In this document: positions 61,774 through 64,000 of the stretch, one piece after another
Layout of the letters: every line of letters begins with the position of its first letter
How positions within the stretch are numbered: the stretch's first letter is position 1
NCBI GenBank assembly: GCA_033961575.1
Contig: CM066737.1
Span: 60,532,771-60,596,770, forward strand
Origin: Aselliscus stoliczkanus
Lineage: Eukaryota > Chordata > Mammalia > Chiroptera > Hipposideridae
DNA: 64,000 nt
Direction: 5' to 3'
Notes under the pieces: model-generated
The model's database searches: none
What the model was told of the DNA's origin: nothing
What the model saw: the letters and a program-made list of their open reading frames with translations, nothing else
Made by a program: the position numbers and the translations under genes

Positions 61774-63480
61774 ATTTGCTTAACACAAAATTTCATCAGC
61801 ACTTTAAAATGAAGAATAAATCTGTGTCCCAGTTTATTAAAGTTGCCCTTAGAATTTTTTTCCTTATGATAAACCTAAAGAAACAAGTGAATATCAACAC
61901 ACCAGTGGCATAGCAAAGGAAGTAAATGGAATCAATTTGGGCATTAACCATGCACACACAGACACACAGATGTCACCAAATGTAGCTTCCCTTGAGCTTT
62001 TCCATTCATTGGTGAAAACTCTCATGGTTACCTGAATTTGAGAATCTGTTTTTGATTATTTTTTTATGACTAAAGTATCTTCCAGTTGTACAGATGAATG
62101 TCTATACGTACACTTCTCTGTTTTGCTATTTGTATTTTGCTGAAGCCAGCTGAGCTGGCCAGATTTTAAGCAGATAAGGGAAGAAACAAACATTTTTTAT
62201 ACATATATCCTTTAACAATGAAAAGGAAATGTATGTTCTCTCTACAAAATCATATATATTCTCAACCATATAAATTGGAGCAGAGTCTTAATTTTATAAA
62301 TTAAAAAAATCCTCTTAGTGCCATTAGGTTTCTTAAAGGGAGAGAGAAGAATGCCTATATCAAACCCAGAAATATAATTTGTTTTCTAACACAAACTGAG
62401 GTTTATTAACATTTCTAATGGGAAATATATAACTCATAATAGTACCAACAATTCTAGGCATATGTATTGTTTTATATAAGAAATAGATACTCACATCATT
62501 GAGATTTGGGTTGAAATAGGGAAATTCTTTGGAATTAATTTTCTTTAGCTTAAAATATTGTACATTTCTACTGGAGCTTTATTCAAGTATTATCCAGGAG
62601 TTCCTGTGAGTACACTGTTCCTTGAATGTACAGAAAGTACACTGGGGACACACTTCGTTGCTTTCATCCACTAAATAATTATTGAGTACACTGAAGAAAA
62701 TATTGACTAAATTACCCCAGTGTTCTGAAAAGTATAATGTCTTACATATATTCATGTTGAAACACTTAACTTTTGAGGAATAATTATAACCACATTGTCA
62801 GCATTTAGTTATTTGTTGCAAACAGCATTGTGACTAGCGAGAATGAATGAAAGCGAGGATATTTAAAATTTTTATTTTAACTAAGGGAATTTAAAACATG
62901 CACAAATACACATGCTCATTTACAAATTATAGATTTTTTTAAAGTCTCCAAAATTATTCTTTGTATAATTCATTTGCACTAGAGAAAGAGCATGTTTACA
63001 AGGATATCTCATTGCACTTAAAGCATTTTCCATAGCCCTTATAGTCATATTATGCTGGATAAGCCATGCTAAGAGGTTGGGGGTCATTCAGAGTTATTCC
63101 ATATGGTTATGTTAGCTGGTGAACATCAATCAGCAAATCTCATTTTCGACATTTCTGTGAAGTAGAAGGCCTATACTGAGCAAGTAGTAGCAGCTGGTTG
63201 GTACTTGCCTCCCCACTCGCAACTCTTGCTATGTAGTGAGGACCTAGATGGGGTAGCTACAGAAGATTGTGGCCCCCTTTTCCTACATAATTCTGTTTTG
63301 TGGAAAAGCTGCTACATTAGGCTTACCAGCTGAAGTTAGCTCCCATATTCCCAGCTAACTGAGATGGAAGACATAATTCCTGGTAGGCTCAGAAGGTGGT
63401 GAGTATTGGCACACCCATTATTTCTGGCTTGGGGTTGAAGAAGATCCATAAAAGACAGTGGCAGCAACCAAGGAGCTCCA
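61774..63480. other. Unassigned sequence, possibly unique
   Basis: No open frame, named repeat or gene signal that I can support. With 36450-39462 it is one of the two largest blocks without recognisable transposons. Confidence 0.35.
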
Positions 63481-63481
63481 G

Positions 63482-63482
63482 T

Positions 63483-63578
<96 letters not shown>
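63482..63578. repeat. Compound (TC)n(AC)n microsatellite
   Basis: About 27 TC units followed directly by about 20 AC units. Translated frames here give meaningless SLSLSL/THTHTH runs. Confidence 0.97.
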
Positions 63579-63774
63579 CTACAAAAGGAGGATCTGGGTG
63601 GGGCAGCCATGAAGAATAAGTTCCCTATTCCACCTCCTCTAGCTCTAGCTAACTAACTCAGAGTTTCTATCCAGGGTAGGGTCAGAGCACACTTTAAAGA
63701 TTGACAACACCTTGCTCCTGTCAAGGGACCCAACTTTAGTTGGATCAGACTGTAGAACAATTTATGCCCCAGAA

Positions 63775-63853
63775 CAGGGGTCGGCAAACTGTGGCTCTCG
63801 AGCCACATGCAGTTCTTTGGATACGTTCTGTCTCAAAAGTTTGCTGACCCCTG
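63775..63853. mobile_element. Short hAT-like MITE
   Basis: 79 bp with terminal inverted repeats CAGGGGTCGGCAAACT and AGTTTGCTGACCCCTG (15 of 16 complementary) and a GTGGCTCTCGAGCCACAT hairpin inside. The CAGGGGTCGGCAAAC terminus is typical of non-autonomous hAT elements seen in bats and other vertebrates. The 8-bp flanks (CCCCAGAA and GAAAAGCC) do not match, so no target duplication is visible. Confidence 0.75.
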
Positions 63854-64000
63854 GAAAAGCCAATCCTGTCCCTCACAACAATTTAAAAATTATTCAAGAG
63901 CCATAAATATATTTTTACATAATCACCATTATGTGAATAATATCCTTTAAAAATTTTATAAATGAAACTATGATTGATTTATTTTCATTTTCAATTTTAC
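63854..64000. other. Unassigned AT-rich sequence to window end
   Basis: No feature supported. Confidence 0.3.

Noticed and set aside
63396..63656. 86-codon frame across 63396-63656 and the opposite-strand frames
   Set aside because: They are translations of the TC/AC microsatellite.

Overview
This window is repeat-dense intergenic DNA from a mammalian nuclear genome. I find no convincing host protein-coding gene, no stand-alone tRNA or rRNA gene and no CRISPR array. Three things argue for a mammal: abundant LINE-1 (L1) with typical ORF1/ORF2 remnants, ancient mammalian repeats (MIR, L1M) and AT-rich DNA with many microsatellites. A bat (Chiroptera) is the best guess. The reasons are the L1 3' UTR types, the young-looking Tc1/mariner-like and hAT-like DNA transposons, and a tRNA-derived SINE starting GGGCCGGCCGAGTGGC. 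This is inference from pattern recognition; I cannot name the species.

Layout. 0-1 kb: a Tc1/mariner-like non-autonomous transposon (359-903). 1-9.8 kb: an old L1M 3' UTR, then L1-A (+), then an L1ME tail. 10.7-18.5 kb: a second old L1M 3' UTR and L1-B (+), the most complete L1, about 6.8 kb. 18.5-26.5 kb: mostly unassigned sequence with L1-C (-, a 5' piece only) and small L1 tails. 26.6-33.5 kb: L1-D (+), which lacks ORF1. 33.5-39.4 kb: an inverted L1MA, a MIR, a long dimeric SINE, an old repeat and a large GATA microsatellite. 39.5-46.4 kb: L1-E and L1-F (+), adjacent, each with its own target-site duplication (TSD) and each internally deleted. 46.4-53.1 kb: SINEs and a patchwork of old L1 pieces. 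53.07-57.31 kb: a mariner element split by L1-G (+) with a perfect 10-bp TSD. 57.3-60.5 kb: inverted L1M 5' UTR/ORF1 sequence, itself hit by a small 5'-inverted L1 and a SINE. 60.6-61.8 kb: a three-level nest, Tc-like element containing a mariner MITE containing an L1 3' end. 61.8-64 kb: unassigned DNA, a TC/AC microsatellite and a short hAT-like MITE.

There is no gene network. The coherent story is insertion history. L1 supplies the reverse transcriptase and endonuclease that mobilised both L1 and the SINEs; most SINE and several L1 copies show TSDs. Every L1 reading frame seen is broken, so no copy here looks active. The most unusual features are the number of L1 copies with a preserved 5' end, the repeated internal deletions in four of them, open frames antisense to the L1 5' UTR, and the nested DNA transposons. 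I did not find an obviously new molecular system. The family names are my own recognition, not database matches.
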